Shown here one piece after another: positions 33,332 to 34,010 of a stretch of DNA of 34,010 nucleotides. Within the stretch, counting starts at the first letter, position 1. Each line of letters opens with the position of its first letter. The notes beneath the pieces were generated by a model. The model searched no databases, was not told where the DNA came from, and was given only the letters and a program-made list of their open reading frames with translations. Made by a program: the position numbers and the translations under genes. Source of the DNA: Echinococcus granulosus (lineage: Eukaryota > Platyhelminthes > Cestoda > Cyclophyllidea > Taeniidae); NCBI RefSeq assembly GCF_000524195.1, contig NW_020170434.1, forward strand, positions 89,963-123,972, read 5' to 3'.

Positions 33332-34010
33332 GCGTGTCTCATTTACAGTATGATGGATAACTAGATAGCTTAAATAGTTTAAATCACAGAACATAAGTAA
33401 GTATAATATTCTTAGTCGAAGAAAAAGTGCACTATCTGATTTTGGGCCTGTGCAATTTTAAATTAAATGTGTCTTTGGTGACCTGTAAAAGTCGACTTCC
33501 CAGTGAGTTCTAGACCGAGTCCTTCAGCCTAACAAGAGGGATGAACATGATACTTCTACAATGTGAAGATTGATGGTGGTTTAAAGGTAAAAGACACCGA
33601 CCTCGCCCCCCTCGTCCGCCACTACCATTGCTCCTCTTTCATGACTCACCCGGTTTGCGTTCTATCCTCCCCCTCCTAATTAATGTCCGCGTTGTGGGCG
33701 AAGTGGAGAATGGGAAAGGCAAGAGCTGGCAAAAAAACTAGTCTCCCCGTTGATTTTGTCCCTGTTCCTGCCACCTTCTGGCACATTGCGGACATTAACC
33801 TCCCAAAAGATCATAACGATCACCTCCATCTTTGCTTCCCGGATGTGAATGTGAAGGGCTCTTGACAAAAAACCTCCTTTTACGTTTTGCGGACCGGAGC
33901 ACAAAAAAGTTATTCGAAAAAGAGGAAGATTATAACAAAATAGGTGATTGCGATGCTAGAATGGCTCCAAACATTACTGGTTGAGAGGTCGTAGGAAAAC
34001 GCAAAGCATT

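Larger units (their letters stand above)
31316..34010 (+). other. Intron 7 (incomplete), no exon recognised
   Basis: The donor at 31316 has no matching acceptor-plus-SAM2 exon before the window ends. The stretch contains a GA microsatellite, a CG-rich hairpin patch and one perfect palindrome copy. Open frames at 32675-32896 and 33683-33865 show no SAM or other motif. Confidence 0.6.

Noticed and set aside
1..34010. tRNA, rRNA, spliced-leader RNA, CRISPR array or intact transposon
   Set aside because: No tRNA box pair, rRNA core, known leader sequence, regularly spaced array, transposase or reverse-transcriptase motif was seen on reading both strands.

Overview
The window is a piece of an animal nuclear genome: multi-exon coding with GT-AG introns, large introns, microsatellites, and almost no long open frames. 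The readable gene is one plus-strand gene from about position 13153 to beyond the right edge. It resembles the CASKIN (CASK-interacting) scaffold family in its SH3 and first SAM domains. The sequence alone does not fix the species. A protostome, perhaps a large-genome flatworm, is my best guess, and it is weak.

Layout. Positions 1-13000 hold no convincing protein gene. They contain a CpG-rich patch with a possible minus-strand first exon (5209-5241), a cluster of strong stem-loops (5955-6264), and the first copies of a dispersed palindrome. At 13010-13041 two CCAAT boxes form an inverted repeat, just upstream of an ATG exon with a proline run. Seven exons then join in one continuous frame: 13153-13194, 15249-15483, 22344-22447, 23012-23194, 24764-25147, 29938-30308 and 31150-31315. 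They total 1485 nt, or 495 codons. The product reads: proline run, Ser/Gly-rich linker, atypical SH3, proline-rich and acidic Ser/Thr-rich linkers, then a SAM domain split by an intron. The frame is still open at the last donor (31316), so the second SAM domain and C-terminus expected of this family must lie to the right. No ankyrin-repeat exon was found upstream. Either those exons lie left of the window or this is an N-terminally short isoform.

Non-coding structure. The most unusual signal is a 16-bp palindrome, GTCAC-N6-GTGAC. It occurs six times exactly and at least twice with small changes, scattered through intergenic and intronic DNA. About 0.03 exact matches would be expected by chance at equal base use. 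Two copies sit inside longer, locus-specific inverted repeats. The second unusual signal is the consecutive stem-loops at 6048-6264. Intron 2 contains a scaffold gap of 100 Ns inside a TCC trinucleotide repeat, and intron 6 contains a degenerate tetranucleotide tract.
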